Source: Chloroflexota bacterium (GTDB taxonomy: Bacteria; Chloroflexota; Anaerolineae; Anaerolineales; E44-bin32). Taken from it: 64,000 bases of DNA. The notes under the pieces are model-generated. The model was not told the origin of the DNA. It did not search any database and worked only from the letters and a program-made list of their open reading frames with translations. Shown here piece by piece: positions 41,348-49,739 of the stretch (its first letter is position 1; each line of letters begins with the position of its first letter). The stretch spans positions 1 through 64,000 of the forward strand of contig JADFRG010000011.1 in assembly GCA_022561385.1 (NCBI GenBank). Direction: 5' to 3'. Made by a program: the position numbers and the translations under genes.

Positions 41348-41424
41348 GGAGACGGAGCTCTTGAGCTCAGTCCTCCTTCTGTAAACGCCTCACCGGGTCT
41401 GTTCGTCACCGCCCCGGTGGAGGC
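41348..41424 (+). repeat. Structured element, copy 2 (77 nt)
   Basis: This is the second copy, with the same two stems (GGAGAC/GTCCTCC enclosing GAGC/GCTC, and GCCTC-ACCGGG with CCCGGTGGAGGC, one bulge) and the same conserved loop TCACCGC. It aligns to the first copy with one gap; inner-stem pairing is kept although the bases differ. It ends 19 nt before the stop codon side of the sensor kinase gene. The rest of the 41029-41442 gap holds a C-rich run (41190-41235) and no ORF. Confidence 0.6.
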
Positions 41425-41442
41425 GAAAATTACACTCTGAAA

Positions 41443-43392
41443 TTATTCCGGGGGTTCGGCGGTGGGCAGCACAACCGTAAAGGTTGTCCCCTCACCCAGG
41501 GTGGAGTCGACCCATATTCGACCGTCGTGGTTGTCCACGATGGACTTGACAATCGAGAGGCCGAGTCCCGTTCCGGGCAGATCTTCGGGGGTGTTGCTGG
41601 CCCGGAAGAACTTGTCGAACAGATAGGGCTGATCGGCAGTGGGTATTCCAGGACCGGAATCTCTCACGCGCAGGATCACCTGCTGGCCTTCCGCCTCGCC
41701 TTCGATCCGCACAGTTCCGCCAGGCGGCGTGTATTTAATGGCGTTGTCCAGCAGGTTTCCGATCATTTGCCGCAGCCGGATGGGAGCTCCCAACACCATA
41801 GGCAGTTCTTCGGGAAGGTCCGACTCCAGTGTCAGACCTTTACTTTCCGCAGTCCCCCGCATGCTTTCAAGCGCATAACGCGCCAGCACCGTGAGTGGCG
41901 TGTTCTCCTTGGCCTCGTCCAGGCCCGCCTCGATTCGCCCCAAATCCAGCAGATTATTCACCAGGTCCGTGATCTGACCCACGCTGAGTTGGACGCGTCG
42001 AATGTACTCTCCCTGCTGCTCGTTCAACCCGCCGGAACGTTCGATCAGTTCGACATAGCCCAGAATGGCCGTCAGCGGGGACCGCAGATCGTGCGAAACC
42101 GTCGTGACGAATTCCGACTTGATCCGGTCCAGCTCCTTCAAGTGTGTGATGTCTTGCATCACTATCGCTTGCCCAACGCCTTCGATGGGAGTGCGTTGGG
42201 CGTTAAAAATTCGGCCGTCTTCCAGTTCCACTTCCTCTCTCTTCGATACTCTGCCCGAGGCGCGCAACATGGCCAGCACGCGGGGATCCTCGATGATCTC
42301 ACTAATCGGTCGGCCTTTCCATTTACCGTTCACTCCGAAGGCTTCGCGCGCGGTTCGATTCATGATCAACAGGCGATTTTCGGGGTCCACAACGATCACA
42401 CCATTTTCGACGCGTGCCAATATCGTTTCCAGCTTTCGGCGCTCCGCCTCAGAGCTGTTGAATAAGCGTGCGTTTTCGATCGCGATCGCCGCGTAATCTG
42501 CCATGGCGGTCATGATGGTTACGTCTTCGCGAGTGAGGGTGCGCCCCGCCTTGCGATTGTCGACCCCTAATACACCGATCGTCCGGCCGCGTGCCTTCAG
42601 CGGCACGTAGATCAGAGAATGCACCAAATAGGAAGTTTTGATCTTCTGCGGCGTCTGCTCGTCCAGCAATACCGGCTGGCCCGACTCGATGGCCTGGCCC
42701 GCAAGCGAGTCTTCTACCTGAAGCCGGAACGTACGCGCAAAAACCTCGTCAAAATTTTTCGAGGCCCGCATATAAAGTTCGCCCGTTCCCTCATCTAATA
42801 GCAACAGGCTGCCTTCTTCCGCCCCGGTCAACCGCACCGCCTCATCCACTACGGCCGTCAGCACCTCGTTGTGGTCCAACATGGAGGTAACGGTGCGGCC
42901 GATCAGCGTCAGAGTTTCGAATTCCTCCAACCTGCGTTTTAGGGTCTCGGTGGTGGCATTGTTATCGGCCTGGACTTCGAGCACCTCCATCCATCGCCGG
43001 CGCAGGGCCAACGCCCTGCCCACCGCCGCGAGCATAAGCTCCGCCTGGAAAGGTTTGGTCAGAAAATCGAAGGCGCCCGCCCGCAGGGCTTCCACGGCCA
43101 GACGCTCGTTGGCCGCACTGGTCATCATGATCACCGGCGGATGGGGGAAATCGGAGCAGATGCGCTGAATCAACTCGATGCCTGTCAGATTCGGCATCTG
43201 ATAGTCGGTGATCACCACATCCGGTTTAATCTCTCGCACCAGTGTCAGCGCCGACATCCCATCTCCGACCGCTTTCACTTCGTAGCCGGCCGGACGCAGC
43301 ACCGCCTCCGTCAGGTATTGGCGAATGTCCGAACTGTCGTCCGCGACGAGTATTAGGGGAGGATCCATGTGTGGTTTCCGAGGAGGGTGCAT
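41443..43392 (-). CDS. Hybrid sensor: receiver-GAF-PAS-histidine kinase
   Basis: The 649-residue protein has an N-terminal receiver (LILVADDSS, phospho-Asp in VITDYQMPN, Lys in LTKPF), a GAF domain (about 165-310), a PAS domain (about 325-410, GVIVVDPENRLLIMNRTA), a HisKA helix with the phospho-His in TVSHDLRSPLTAILG and a HATPase domain (DNAIKYTPPGG, GTGLGLSIVKSIV). There are no membrane helices, so it senses in the cytoplasm. The start is either 43392 or ATG 43368; neither has a good ribosome site. It follows the receiver-GAF gene by 72 nt in the same direction and is probably co-transcribed. Confidence 0.93.
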   Translation of the reverse strand: MHPPRKPHMDPPLILVADDSSDIRQYLTEAVLRPAGYEVKAVGDGMSALTLVREIKPDVVITDYQMPNLTGIELIQRICSDFPHPPVIMMTSAANERLAVEALRAGAFDFLTKPFQAELMLAAVGRALALRRRWMEVLEVQADNNATTETLKRRLEEFETLTLIGRTVTSMLDHNEVLTAVVDEAVRLTGAEEGSLLLLDEGTGELYMRASKNFDEVFARTFRLQVEDSLAGQAIESGQPVLLDEQTPQKIKTSYLVHSLIYVPLKARGRTIGVLGVDNRKAGRTLTREDVTIMTAMADYAAIAIENARLFNSSEAERRKLETILARVENGVIVVDPENRLLIMNRTAREAFGVNGKWKGRPISEIIEDPRVLAMLRASGRVSKREEVELEDGRIFNAQRTPIEGVGQAIVMQDITHLKELDRIKSEFVTTVSHDLRSPLTAILGYVELIERSGGLNEQQGEYIRRVQLSVGQITDLVNNLLDLGRIEAGLDEAKENTPLTVLARYALESMRGTAESKGLTLESDLPEELPMVLGAPIRLRQMIGNLLDNAIKYTPPGGTVRIEGEAEGQQVILRVRDSGPGIPTADQPYLFDKFFRASNTPEDLPGTGLGLSIVKSIVDNHDGRIWVDSTLGEGTTFTVVLPTAEPPE

Positions 43393-43464
43393 GAAGCTTG
43401 CCAGCGGTTTGATCCTAGCATGGGCGTCAGCAGCCGAACTTGGTACCGGCGTCGAAGACTGCGC

Positions 43465-44649
43465 TCAGGCAGTTGGAGACGGACTGCCCGCGGGTTGGAG
43501 GCGTGGCAGTTTGTCCAGATCCTGCACCATGGTTTCGAGATCGCTGCTCAAAACCTGGAGCCGCTTGCGCTGGGAGGGATGTTCCGAGCTCTGCAGCAGT
43601 TCGGGGAGCTGTTCCTGCAGTCCGTTGAGCTCGGCGCGCACCCGGTCTACCCAGGCCACCTGATCTCGCATGTCGGTGCGGGTCTCATCGACCACTTCCT
43701 GCAGCTGCTCCGCTCGTCCAGTGAGGGCTTTAAACAGCCGCGCATTGATCAGAGAAATCGACGCATAGTCGCCGACCGCTTCCAACATTCGCTGGTTTGG
43801 CTCCGTAAACGGTTGGGGTTTTTCTCGGGCGACGGTGATCACTCCGATGGCTTCCTGGCGTGCTTTGATCGGGACGATTAAGGCCGCCTTCGCAAAACGG
43901 GCCAGCTTAAATTGTTCGAGTCCGTCGCCGTGAATGCTTAGCGTCTCCGCGGAAAGCATAACCAGCGAGCTCACGCCGTCGTCCCACCGTTGATGAAGTT
44001 TGTTTGCTAACGCTCGTGGCATACCGCGCTGGGCGCGCAGATAGAGATGGCCGCTGTCCTCATCCAGCAGCAGCACCCAGCCCATGTCCGCGTTGGTGAC
44101 GTTGAGGCTGCTCAGCATCAGCTTGTCGAATAATTCACGCTGATTGGTTGTGGAGGTCACGGTTTTTCCGATATCGTATATTGTGGTGAGTTCCCGAACC
44201 CGCTTCTCGAGCTGGCGATGGCTCTCCGCTAACTCGGCTGCAAGCTGGTTGGCTTCGTGACTCAGGCGGACTTCTTTCAAGGCTCGCTCAATGGCGGCCA
44301 GCACTTCGGCCTCGCGCAGCGGCTTGACCAAGTAGTCTTTGGCGCCAAGCCGGAAGGCCTGGATGGCGTCTGCCTCCTGGCCCTCGCCCGCCGTGACCAA
44401 CACGGGCACGTCGAGGCCCTGCGAACGCAGCGCGACCAATAGATCCTTTCCGCTCAGACCGGGGAGCAAGAGACTCGCTACGATGAGATCCGGAGAGAAA
44501 GAGACCGCCTGCTGAATGGCGGTGCCGGCATCATTGGCAGTTGCGACCTCGTAACCCAACGGCTCCAACACCTGGCGCGACAGCAGATCCAGCACATCCG
44601 GATCTTCATCTACGATTAATACGCGTTGAGTTGCCGGTGAGGGGCTCAC
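43465..44649 (-). CDS. Pseudo-receiver-GAF protein with coiled-coil tail
   Basis: The 394-residue protein starts with a receiver-like domain (VLIVDEDPD, Lys in LVKPL), but the position of the phosphorylated Asp is Ser (PDLIVASLLLPG, S59), so classical phosphorylation is unlikely. A GAF domain follows (about 170-310), with a linking coiled coil, and the C-terminus is a helical coiled coil (EQLQEVVDETRTDMRDQ). It lies upstream of the hybrid kinase in one transcription unit. It may act as a ligand-sensing adaptor for that kinase. It is divergent from dnaJ. Confidence 0.88.
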   Translation of the reverse strand: MSPSPATQRVLIVDEDPDVLDLLSRQVLEPLGYEVATANDAGTAIQQAVSFSPDLIVASLLLPGLSGKDLLVALRSQGLDVPVLVTAGEGQEADAIQAFRLGAKDYLVKPLREAEVLAAIERALKEVRLSHEANQLAAELAESHRQLEKRVRELTTIYDIGKTVTSTTNQRELFDKLMLSSLNVTNADMGWVLLLDEDSGHLYLRAQRGMPRALANKLHQRWDDGVSSLVMLSAETLSIHGDGLEQFKLARFAKAALIVPIKARQEAIGVITVAREKPQPFTEPNQRMLEAVGDYASISLINARLFKALTGRAEQLQEVVDETRTDMRDQVAWVDRVRAELNGLQEQLPELLQSSEHPSQRKRLQVLSSDLETMVQDLDKLPRLQPAGSPSPTA

Positions 44650-44742
44650 TTTCGATATGATAGCACCGTATTTTTAGCCTGAGCATCCGTGCGATGGTAA
44701 GGGGGCGCCAATAAGAGTTTCGTTAGATCGACCAGGGTCAGC

Positions 44743-44772
44743 TTGACTCTCATTTCCCCAGCCCGTTAGAAT
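44743..44772 (+). promoter_or_regulatory. Promoter of dnaJ; transcript probably leaderless
   Basis: TTGACT (44743-44748) and TAGAAT (44767-44772) are spaced by 18 nt, predicting initiation near 44779, only about 3 nt before the ATG at 44782. Confidence 0.72.
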
Positions 44773-44781
44773 CCTTATGCG

Positions 44782-45678
44782 ATGGATTACAAGGATTACT
44801 ACGCGGTGCTTGGCGTAGGCCGCGGGGCCGATGAGAAAGAGATCAAGAGCGCCTATCGACAACTCGCGCTGAAATACCATCCAGATAAAAATCCGGATTC
44901 CGAAGAACACTTCAAGCAGATCAACGAAGCGTACGAGGTACTTGGCGATCCGGAGAAACGCTCCAAGTACGATCGTCTGGGCTCGTCCTACCGCACCTGG
45001 GAGCGGGCCGGCAGCGCCCCCGGTGGGTTCGATTGGTCTCAGTGGTCCTCCGGTGCTCCGGGTGGGACACGCGTGGAGGTCGGTGATATCGCGGATCTTC
45101 TCGGCGGAGGCGGCTTCTCGGATTTCTTCAATTCCGTCTTTGGGATGGGTGCGCAGGCCCGATCGCGTTTGAAAGGCCGGGACCTGGAGCAGCCCATCAC
45201 GATCTCGCTGGTGGAAGCCTACAGCGGGACCACGCGTACCTTCAGCCGCGACGGCCGAAAATTCGAGGTGGACATTCCACCCGGCGCCAAGACCGGAACC
45301 CGGGTCCGTATTTCGGGCGAAGGCGAGCGCGGCGCGGAGAATCCGGGCGACCTGTACCTCAAGGTGCGTGTGCAGGACATGCCCGGGATCGAAAGAAAAA
45401 ACGACAACCTGGTAACCGAGACGGAAACCGATCTGTACACCGCAGTCCTGGGCGGGGAGGTCGAAGTGAGCACGCCCGGAGGTCCGGTAGTGCTGACGAT
45501 TCCCGCCGGCAGTCAGCCTGGCCGCACATTCCGGCTGCGCGGACGCGGCATGCCGAACCTGCGCGATCCAAAGAAACACGGCGACTTACTGGCCAGGCTC
45601 AAGGTCACATTGCCGGAGAAACTCAGCGCGGAAGAACGCAAGCTCTTCGACCAGCTGGTCAAACTCCGCGAATCCTGA
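44782..45678 (+). CDS. DnaJ-class co-chaperone, CbpA type (no zinc domain)
   Basis: The 298-residue protein has a J domain with the HPD loop ([13 protein letters not shown]), a Gly/Phe-rich region with few repeats, and two C-terminal beta domains ([32 protein letters not shown]). It lacks the Cys-rich zinc domain of DnaJ, so it is CbpA-like. It stimulates DnaK ATPase. A strong promoter sits next to the ATG. The HtrA protease gene follows 36 nt downstream. Confidence 0.93.
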   Translation: MDYKDYYAVLGVGRGADEKEIKSAYRQLALKYHPDKNPDSEEHFKQINEAYEVLGDPEKRSKYDRLGSSYRTWERAGSAPGGFDWSQWSSGAPGGTRVEVGDIADLLGGGGFSDFFNSVFGMGAQARSRLKGRDLEQPITISLVEAYSGTTRTFSRDGRKFEVDIPPGAKTGTRVRISGEGERGAENPGDLYLKVRVQDMPGIERKNDNLVTETETDLYTAVLGGEVEVSTPGGPVVLTIPAGSQPGRTFRLRGRGMPNLRDPKKHGDLLARLKVTLPEKLSAEERKLFDQLVKLRES

Positions 45679-45714
45679 CCGGAAATCGTCCCCGAGGTAA
45701 ATGGAAATCTAGTC

Positions 45715-46887
45715 ATGAAGCGAATAACCCTACCCATCTCTGTTCTGGGAATCGCGTCGCTGGCCTGCACCGTTCTGCCTTCCCTCGCCACTCCTATCCA
45801 ACCGCCAACCGTCGCCCCGGCACCGACTCTGGTATCGCCCGCCATCGCCTCTGTTATGCCAGAAAATGTACTCTCACCGCCGGACGGCCTCGTGGATCTC
45901 TACAATCGTGTGAACCCGGGCGTGGTCACCATCTACACCTTCGGGGCCTCGAATCAGAACGCTTTCCCGCTGGGACAGGGATCGGGCTTTGTCATCGATA
46001 TGCAGGGCCACATCGTAACCAACCAGCACGTCATCGATGGCGCGGAAGAGATCGAAGTGGACTTTCCATCAGGATTTAAGGCCTGGGCAACGATAGTTGG
46101 AACCGATCCAGACTCCGATCTGGCGGTGCTGAAAGTGGATGTGCCATCGGAGGAGCTGTTCCCAATACCGCTTGGAGATTCCGACCAGGTCCAAGTCGGA
46201 GAGTTCGTAGTAGCCATCGGAAATCCGTTTGGGCTGTCTGGGTCAATGACGGTAGGAATCGTCTCGGCCATTGGTCGTGTGCTTCAGTCCGAACGCGAGG
46301 CGCCCGGAGGCGGCGCGTTCAGCGCGGGGGACCTGATCCAAACCGACGCGGCCATTAATCCCGGAAACTCCGGGGGACCGTTGCTCAACCTGCAGGGCCA
46401 GGTAATCGGCGTAAATCGGGCCATATCGACCGAAAGTTTCACGGTCTCCGGCAGCGCTTCAAACTCCGGCGTCGGATTCGCGGTCCCGGTCAATATCGTA
46501 CGAAGAGTCGTGCCTGCGCTAATTCAGAACGGAACTTATGACTATCCTTATCTCGGCATCACGAGCCTGGGCGACAGCTCACTAAATCTCAGGCAGCTGG
46601 AGTTCCTGGAGCTCTCTTCCCGCGCAGTCGGAGTCTACGTCACTTGTGTGGTCAACAACGGACCCGCCGATCTCGCCGGTATTCGAGGCGCAGGCGCCTG
46701 TGGCGCTCCAGATACCTCGGCCGGCGGGGATCTCATCATTGCTATCGATGGACATTCCCTCGTCAGTTTCAGCGAGCTGATCTCCTTTCTGGTTACGGAG
46801 GCCAATGTAGGCCAGGAGGTCATACTCACCGTGATCCGGGATGGTGAAGTAATCGATTTACCGTTGACGCTCGAGCCCCGACCCTAA
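45715..46887 (+). CDS. HtrA-like S1C serine protease lipoprotein
   Basis: The 390-residue protein has a lipoprotein signal (IASLAC) and a Pro/Thr-rich linker. The trypsin-like domain has His in IVTNQHVIDGA, Asp in DSDLAVLKVD and Ser in NPGNSGGPLLN, and a C-terminal PDZ domain (PADLAGIRGAG, LIIAIDGHSLVS) follows. It degrades or refolds damaged envelope proteins. It lacks the long extension of the first HtrA. It is likely co-transcribed with dnaJ, giving a chaperone-protease unit. Confidence 0.93.
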   Translation: MKRITLPISVLGIASLACTVLPSLATPIQPPTVAPAPTLVSPAIASVMPENVLSPPDGLVDLYNRVNPGVVTIYTFGASNQNAFPLGQGSGFVIDMQGHIVTNQHVIDGAEEIEVDFPSGFKAWATIVGTDPDSDLAVLKVDVPSEELFPIPLGDSDQVQVGEFVVAIGNPFGLSGSMTVGIVSAIGRVLQSEREAPGGGAFSAGDLIQTDAAINPGNSGGPLLNLQGQVIGVNRAISTESFTVSGSASNSGVGFAVPVNIVRRVVPALIQNGTYDYPYLGITSLGDSSLNLRQLEFLELSSRAVGVYVTCVVNNGPADLAGIRGAGACGAPDTSAGGDLIIAIDGHSLVSFSELISFLVTEANVGQEVILTVIRDGEVIDLPLTLEPRP

Positions 46888-46942
46888 TTCAAGCCTAATC
46901 CGGCTCCCAAGCCGCGAATCCGAAGCAGGCCTCCATCAAAGC

Positions 46943-47021
46943 ATGTCATTGCAAGCGTAGCGAAGCAGTCTCCACCTGCGTGATTGGAGACTGCTTCGTC
47001 GTTGCACTCCTCGCAGTGACC
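46943..47021. repeat. Palindromic intergenic repeat, copy 2
   Basis: ATGTCATTGCAAGCGTAGCG starts one arm and the inverted arm ends ACTCCTCGCAGTGAC, with AGCAGTCTCC/GGAGACTGCT in the middle. It has the same length and order as copy 1 at 22705-22783 with a few substitutions. It lies between the convergent HtrA gene and the coiled-coil operon. Confidence 0.85.
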
Positions 47022-47060
47022 TATCCTAGAAGCCCGCGGATGGTGTGTGAAACGGTCCGC

Positions 47061-47747
47061 CTACTCCCCGGACAGCTCCCGCTCGATTTCAAGTATGGTA
47101 TTGGCCAGTATCTCCAGGTCACGCTCCGCCGCAAACGGGTCGTTATCCACTTCGGACAGCACCAGAACCAATCGCTCACGCGATCCCTCAAGATCGGCTG
47201 CGGCCGAAGTTCCCAATAAATCGCGAAGAGATCTCAGTTTCTCGCCGGTCGCCTGAAGCGCGGCCGCGACTCCGACTGGCTCGTCTTGAGCCAGAGCCAA
47301 CTGCGCACGCGTGACGTCAACCAGCACGTTCAGGAGCGTCAGCCTGGCCTCCTTCTGTTTTATGGACTCAGTCAGGACCTGATTTTCTGCCTCCACGCCC
47401 TCCAGCTTATCGATCTCGGCCTGTAGTTCCTGCTGAGTCTCCTCCGCCTCGACCAGCGAGAGAGTGAGATCGTTTCGCTCCGCCCTTAAAGGCTGGACCT
47501 GCACAAAATGCATTGCCACGACTCCCAATGTGAAGATGACCAGCAACAGCACTCCCCATCGGAGCAGGCGCCTGATAAAGCGACCGAACCGGCTCCCATC
47601 TTTGGTTACCACACTGCCCGGATCGGCTCGCGCTTCCTGGCCACCCGCTGAGATATCTGCCCCGGTCGGCTGATTCTCCGCATCGCCAACGGAGGCCTCT
47701 GCCGCTTCGGAACCGCCCTGCCCCCCCGGTCCCTGTTGTTCACCCAT
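47061..47747 (-). CDS. Single-pass membrane coiled-coil protein, HemX-like (third of operon)
   Basis: The 228-residue protein has a polar Gly/Glu-rich N-terminus, one membrane helix (about 60-82, WGVLLLVIFTLGVVAMHF) preceded by the basic RFGRFIRRLLR, a coiled coil (LRAERNDLTLSLVEAEETQQ) and a helical C-terminus (VTRAQLALAQDEPVGVAAAL). The helical C-terminal pattern resembles the HemX group. It overlaps the upstream gene by 8 nt. It is similar in layout to that gene, with the shared motif GRFxRxLLR. No function can be named. Confidence 0.75.
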   Translation of the reverse strand: MGEQQGPGGQGGSEAAEASVGDAENQPTGADISAGGQEARADPGSVVTKDGSRFGRFIRRLLRWGVLLLVIFTLGVVAMHFVQVQPLRAERNDLTLSLVEAEETQQELQAEIDKLEGVEAENQVLTESIKQKEARLTLLNVLVDVTRAQLALAQDEPVGVAAALQATGEKLRSLRDLLGTSAAADLEGSRERLVLVLSEVDNDPFAAERDLEILANTILEIERELSGE

Positions 47748-48477
47748 TCGGCTCCTCCATCGCTACCAGCAGCTTCCATGCAATTTCCAGGTCGTCCCCT
47801 GCAATCAGCGGGGTGGTTTGTATGGCTTCGAGAGCCAGATTGATTCGAGCGATCGCATCTTGAACCCCATCTATTTCGCCCTCGGGATCCGACGCAATCA
47901 ATAACTCGCGCGCCCGACCGGCCTCGTCGGCTGCCAGTCCGGCATTGTTCTCCACCAGTCCCAGCCTTGCACGCACGAGATGGAGCAATGCCCGGTTGAC
48001 CCGCAGTTCGCGCTGGACATCTTCTTGTGGCTCTCCGAGGTCGTCCAGCACCGCGTCCACCTGATCGGTAAGATCCGCCAGGGCTCCCTTCAGGGTTTCG
48101 AGTTGATCGGTCAGGACCTCCAACGCGGTGCTCTGATCCAGCGCATCCGCCAGCGCGGCCTCGAGCTGCGCATCGGCCATCGCCAATGATTCGCCTTGCT
48201 CCGCGAGAGTCGCCTCTAGCGCCGCCAGCCGACTGCCGGCGCCTTCGCGCTGGGAGCGGGCATCGCTGCGCGCCAGGTCCAATGCAGATTCAAGTGCATC
48301 AATGCGACGGGTGTTGAGCTGCGCAGGTTCAATCAGGCCGCGATAAACACGCGGAATTCCGAAGTAGGCTCCGGCGGCCAGCGCGATTCCTAGCACCACC
48401 ACTGCAACCAGTCGAAGCAGTACCCGGAAGAATCGTCCCAGGACTGTGCCATCTGTGTGGTTCGTGGCGGCACTCAC
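47740..48477 (-). CDS. Single-pass membrane coiled-coil protein, HemX-like (second of operon)
   Basis: The 245-residue protein starts at GTG 48477, overlapping the previous stop (GTGA). It has the basic GRFFRVLLR, one membrane helix (about 20-42), a long coiled coil (SRLAALEATLAEQGESLAMA, ALEVLTDQLETLKGALADLT), and a helical end (VRARLGLVENNAGLAADEAG, AIARINLALEAIQTT). The end mirrors that of the third gene, so the two are paralogues. It is probably part of a membrane complex with its two neighbours. Function unknown. Confidence 0.75.
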   Translation of the reverse strand: MSAATNHTDGTVLGRFFRVLLRLVAVVVLGIALAAGAYFGIPRVYRGLIEPAQLNTRRIDALESALDLARSDARSQREGAGSRLAALEATLAEQGESLAMADAQLEAALADALDQSTALEVLTDQLETLKGALADLTDQVDAVLDDLGEPQEDVQRELRVNRALLHLVRARLGLVENNAGLAADEAGRARELLIASDPEGEIDGVQDAIARINLALEAIQTTPLIAGDDLEIAWKLLVAMEEPNG

Positions 48478-49235
48478 GGTCCCGTCGTCGCCTGGCCGAC
48501 CAACCGGCTCAATCCATCCAAGAATGATTGGAACCGGCCGACACGCTCCGCTTGGGCCCGGGTTTCGTCCAGCGCCGAGGCCAGTTCCATCTGTATCTCA
48601 CCCATTGCGGCCAAAGTCTCGTCGATTTGCTGCTGCAGCGACGTTACCTGGTCTTCTACCTCAAACATTCTGCCCGACACGCCATCCAGGGCCTCGGCCC
48701 GACCACGCAGGGCCTCAAGCTCAAGTTGTGTGGTATCCAATTGGGACCGAAATTGAAGCAATTCGCTGCGCAGGTCCTCCAGGGCGGAGTTTCGACCAAA
48801 GTCCAGTGTACCGTTGATCCCGGCTATCACGGCCAGCGTGAGGGTGAGGGAGCATAACGCGCTGGCCAGGCCCATCGCCAGCAAGGCCCGGAAGCCGCTC
48901 CATTGCGCTCTGGGCTCGGTGATAACCAGGGGATACTTCAGCTCAGTGGTTGAGGCCTGCTCCGGGAGGCGGTCCTGGTCGGCGACTTGGCCCTTCTCTC
49001 CTGAAGTGGGCACTTCAGGATCACCCGCTGCTTGCGGCGCAAGAGTCAGAAGGGGCTCAATGGCCCGCAGGACGCGATCCCCGATGCCGGGCACCCGGCG
49101 CAGATCTTTGAGATTCTGATAGGGCCGCCCCGCGATGATGCGGGCGGCCAATTGTGGGCCGACGCCGGGAAGCTGGCGGAGCTCTTCGTCGCTGGCTGAG
49201 TTCGGATTCAGAACCGGATCTTCGTTTTGCGTCAT
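48474..49235 (-). CDS. HhH domain-membrane-coiled-coil protein (first of operon)
   Basis: Residues 10-65 form two helix-hairpin-helix motifs (SDEELRQLPGVGPQLAARII, LKDLRRVPGIGDRVLRAI) like ComEA, which bind DNA without sequence specificity. Here they lie before a single membrane helix (about 115-140), so the HhH part is cytoplasmic and the coiled coil (LRSELLQFRSQLDTTQLELE) is outside. This topology differs from ComEA, where HhH is outside. It heads an operon of three overlapping genes. A role tying DNA or nucleoid to the envelope is possible but only inferred. Confidence 0.75.
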   Translation of the reverse strand: MTQNEDPVLNPNSASDEELRQLPGVGPQLAARIIAGRPYQNLKDLRRVPGIGDRVLRAIEPLLTLAPQAAGDPEVPTSGEKGQVADQDRLPEQASTTELKYPLVITEPRAQWSGFRALLAMGLASALCSLTLTLAVIAGINGTLDFGRNSALEDLRSELLQFRSQLDTTQLELEALRGRAEALDGVSGRMFEVEDQVTSLQQQIDETLAAMGEIQMELASALDETRAQAERVGRFQSFLDGLSRLVGQATTGP

Positions 49236-49260
49236 GGATGGCCCGCGCGCGGGTCAGGTA

Positions 49261-49293
49261 AACTAAAAATGGGCGGCTCTCGCCGCCCATTTT
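49261..49293 (-). terminator. Intrinsic terminator of hsp20
   Basis: A perfect 12-bp stem AAAATGGGCGGC/GCCGCCCATTTT with a 4-nt loop (49266-49293) follows the hsp20 stop codon; TTTTTAGTT lies after it on the reverse strand. The terminator ends 25 nt before the start of the coiled-coil operon. Confidence 0.88.
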
Positions 49294-49313
49294 ACCGTAT
49301 GCGATATTGAGGC

Positions 49314-49709
49314 TTACTCAGCCTTGACTTCGATCTTCTTGGGTCGGGCATCGTCGGCCTTGGGGACCCGCACAGTTAGCAGTCCCTTATCGACCTTGGC
49401 CTCGACCTCGTCCGCGTTGACCGCCTCAGGCAGTCGGATCTGACGGTAGAAGCTCTGACGCAGTTCGCTCAGTAACGTCTGGCTGTCACCGTTCTCCTCA
49501 AGTGCGACCTCGCCGCTCAACGTGACCAGATCCTCGAGCACCTCCACCGTCACGTCCTCGGCCGATAGACCCGGCACCGCGGCTGTGATCACGTAGGCCT
49601 CGTCGTCCGCCTGCACGTCGATCGGCATGCGCCGGCCGCCATTGAAACCCACGGGGCGAGACCCGTACCAACGTCGTAACCTCGGATAACCTCTGTAGTA
49701 GCTTAGCAT
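49314..49709 (-). CDS. Small heat shock protein, Hsp20/alpha-crystallin
   Basis: The 131-residue protein starts at ATG 49709, with AGGAGG exactly 7 nt upstream; earlier ATGs at 49715 and 49739 are not well placed. The alpha-crystallin domain runs from PIDVQADDEAYVITAAVPG to the conserved KGLLTVRVPK. It acts as an ATP-independent holdase preventing aggregation. No CIRCE operator was seen upstream. It is monocistronic, ended by the terminator at 49261-49293. Confidence 0.95.
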   Translation of the reverse strand: MLSYYRGYPRLRRWYGSRPVGFNGGRRMPIDVQADDEAYVITAAVPGLSAEDVTVEVLEDLVTLSGEVALEENGDSQTLLSELRQSFYRQIRLPEAVNADEVEAKVDKGLLTVRVPKADDARPKKIEVKAE

Positions 49710-49739
49710 TGTCATGCCTCCTGAAAATTCTTCTGTCAT

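Noticed and set aside
41102-41424. CRISPR-like repeats
   Set aside because: Only two copies, 170 nt apart, and they fold individually; no cas genes.
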